Part shown: positions 5,057 through 5,465 of the stretch, piece by piece
How positions within the stretch are numbered: position 1 is the stretch's first letter
Layout of the letters: each line of letters starts with the position of its first letter
Source of the DNA: Candidatus Bathyarchaeota archaeon
Lineage (GTDB): Archaea > Thermoproteota > Bathyarchaeia > 40CM-2-53-6 > FEN-987
Length of the DNA stretch: 5,465 nucleotides
Direction: 5' to 3'
Assembly (NCBI GenBank): GCA_003152955.1
Contig: PMBQ01000130.1
Span: 1 to 5,465 of the forward strand
The notes under the pieces: generated by a model
Seen by the model: only the letters and a program-made list of their open reading frames with translations
Databases searched by the model: none
What the model was told of the DNA's origin: nothing
Translations under genes and position numbers: made by a program

Positions 5057-5465
5057 CTATCGCACTCTAGTTTCAATTCGCTTTATGGCGAGTTTTCTAG
5101 TCAGAGGTAATTTCTTTCTTTTGACGAATTCGTGATGAAAGAATGCGAACAGGAGGTACGGCGGATAGAGGACCGTAACGATTTCGAGAAGATCTAGTAT
5201 TGCGTCTGAAGTGAGACTGGTGTGAAATAGGCTTGATACTCCGATAGCTCCAGTGATCAGCGGTAAGATGGTACCTACGCTGCTGCCAGCCATACGCACT
5301 TCCCCAGTCTTTGCGTTGTATATTCTGACTCCCAGATCATCCAATGTCCAAATGATCGAAAGGAACACTGAAGTCAAGGCGCCCCCTATCACGAATAGAC
5401 TAAGACGGAGTAAGACGGCTGCGAGCGGACCGCTGATGGAGGCTTCCAGAAAGCTCAGAAACCAT
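5057..5465 (-). CDS. Unrecognised membrane protein, C-terminal part (runs off right edge)
   Basis: I do not recognise this protein. The minus-strand frame is open from the right edge to a TAG at 5057-5059, giving 135 visible residues; an internal GTG at 5392 is not a convincing start because hydrophobic coding sequence continues upstream of it. A long hydrophobic stretch (about residues 6-40 of the visible part, one or two helices) is followed by a polar, probably loop segment (DDLGVRIYNAKTGEVRMAG). Two more helices follow (about 62-82 and 86-107), and then a strongly basic tail (KRKKLPLTRKLAIKRIETRVR without the last residue being special) that would lie in the cytoplasm. The His pair in AFFHHEF is the only cluster of possible metal ligands. 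The gene is convergent with the hydrolase gene, so context gives no function. Confidence 0.7.
   Translation of the reverse strand, partial: WFLSFLEASISGPLAAVLLRLSLFVIGGALTSVFLSIIWTLDDLGVRIYNAKTGEVRMAGSSVGTILPLITGAIGVSSLFHTSLTSDAILDLLEIVTVLYPPYLLFAFFHHEFVKRKKLPLTRKLAIKRIETRVR

Overview
The window looks like a piece of an archaeal chromosome. Several genes have an AT-rich TATA-like box about 25-30 bases before a GTG, TTG or ATG start and no Shine-Dalgarno sequence, as expected for leaderless archaeal transcripts. Base composition is moderate (roughly mid-40s % GC by eye). The gene set (a UbiA-type prenyltransferase, a multi-pass membrane class III nucleotide cyclase, an RNase Z-like hydrolase and several small membrane proteins) would suit the TACK side of the Archaea (Nitrososphaeria or Bathyarchaeia). 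That placement is inference; there is no rRNA or ribosomal protein here to fix it.

Layout. At the left edge (1-271, minus) is the N-terminal part of a UbiA-family prenyltransferase that runs out of the window. About 220 bases of divergent promoter region separate it from a small glutaredoxin-like thiol protein (495-821, plus). From about 822 to 1279 there is no convincing intact gene, but there are traces of two decayed ones: a PrsW-like membrane protease fragment (minus) and, much less certainly, a DUF2061-like fragment (plus). A four-helix membrane protein of unknown function (1280-1693, plus) follows. It converges on a PhnB-like VOC/glyoxalase-fold protein (1838-2254, minus).

Between the VOC gene and the next gene lies an array of four degenerate repeats (about 2317-2520), each with a core resembling the T-arm/B-box of a tRNA. 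Then comes a 451-residue membrane-bound class III cyclase (2543-3898, minus) with a complete set of catalytic residues and the Lys/Asp pair expected for ATP. A 273-base divergent region with a near-perfect palindrome leads to an RNase Z-like metallo-beta-lactamase-fold hydrolase (4172-4957, plus). The right edge carries the C-terminal part of an unrecognised membrane protein (5057-5465, minus).

The genes do not form an obvious operon. They are mostly single transcription units in alternating orientation with their own promoters, and no shared pathway is visible. The cyclase is the one clear signalling gene. The items most worth following up are the repeat array at 2317-2520, the membrane sensor half of the cyclase, the palindromic operator before the hydrolase gene, and the gene remnants in 822-1279.
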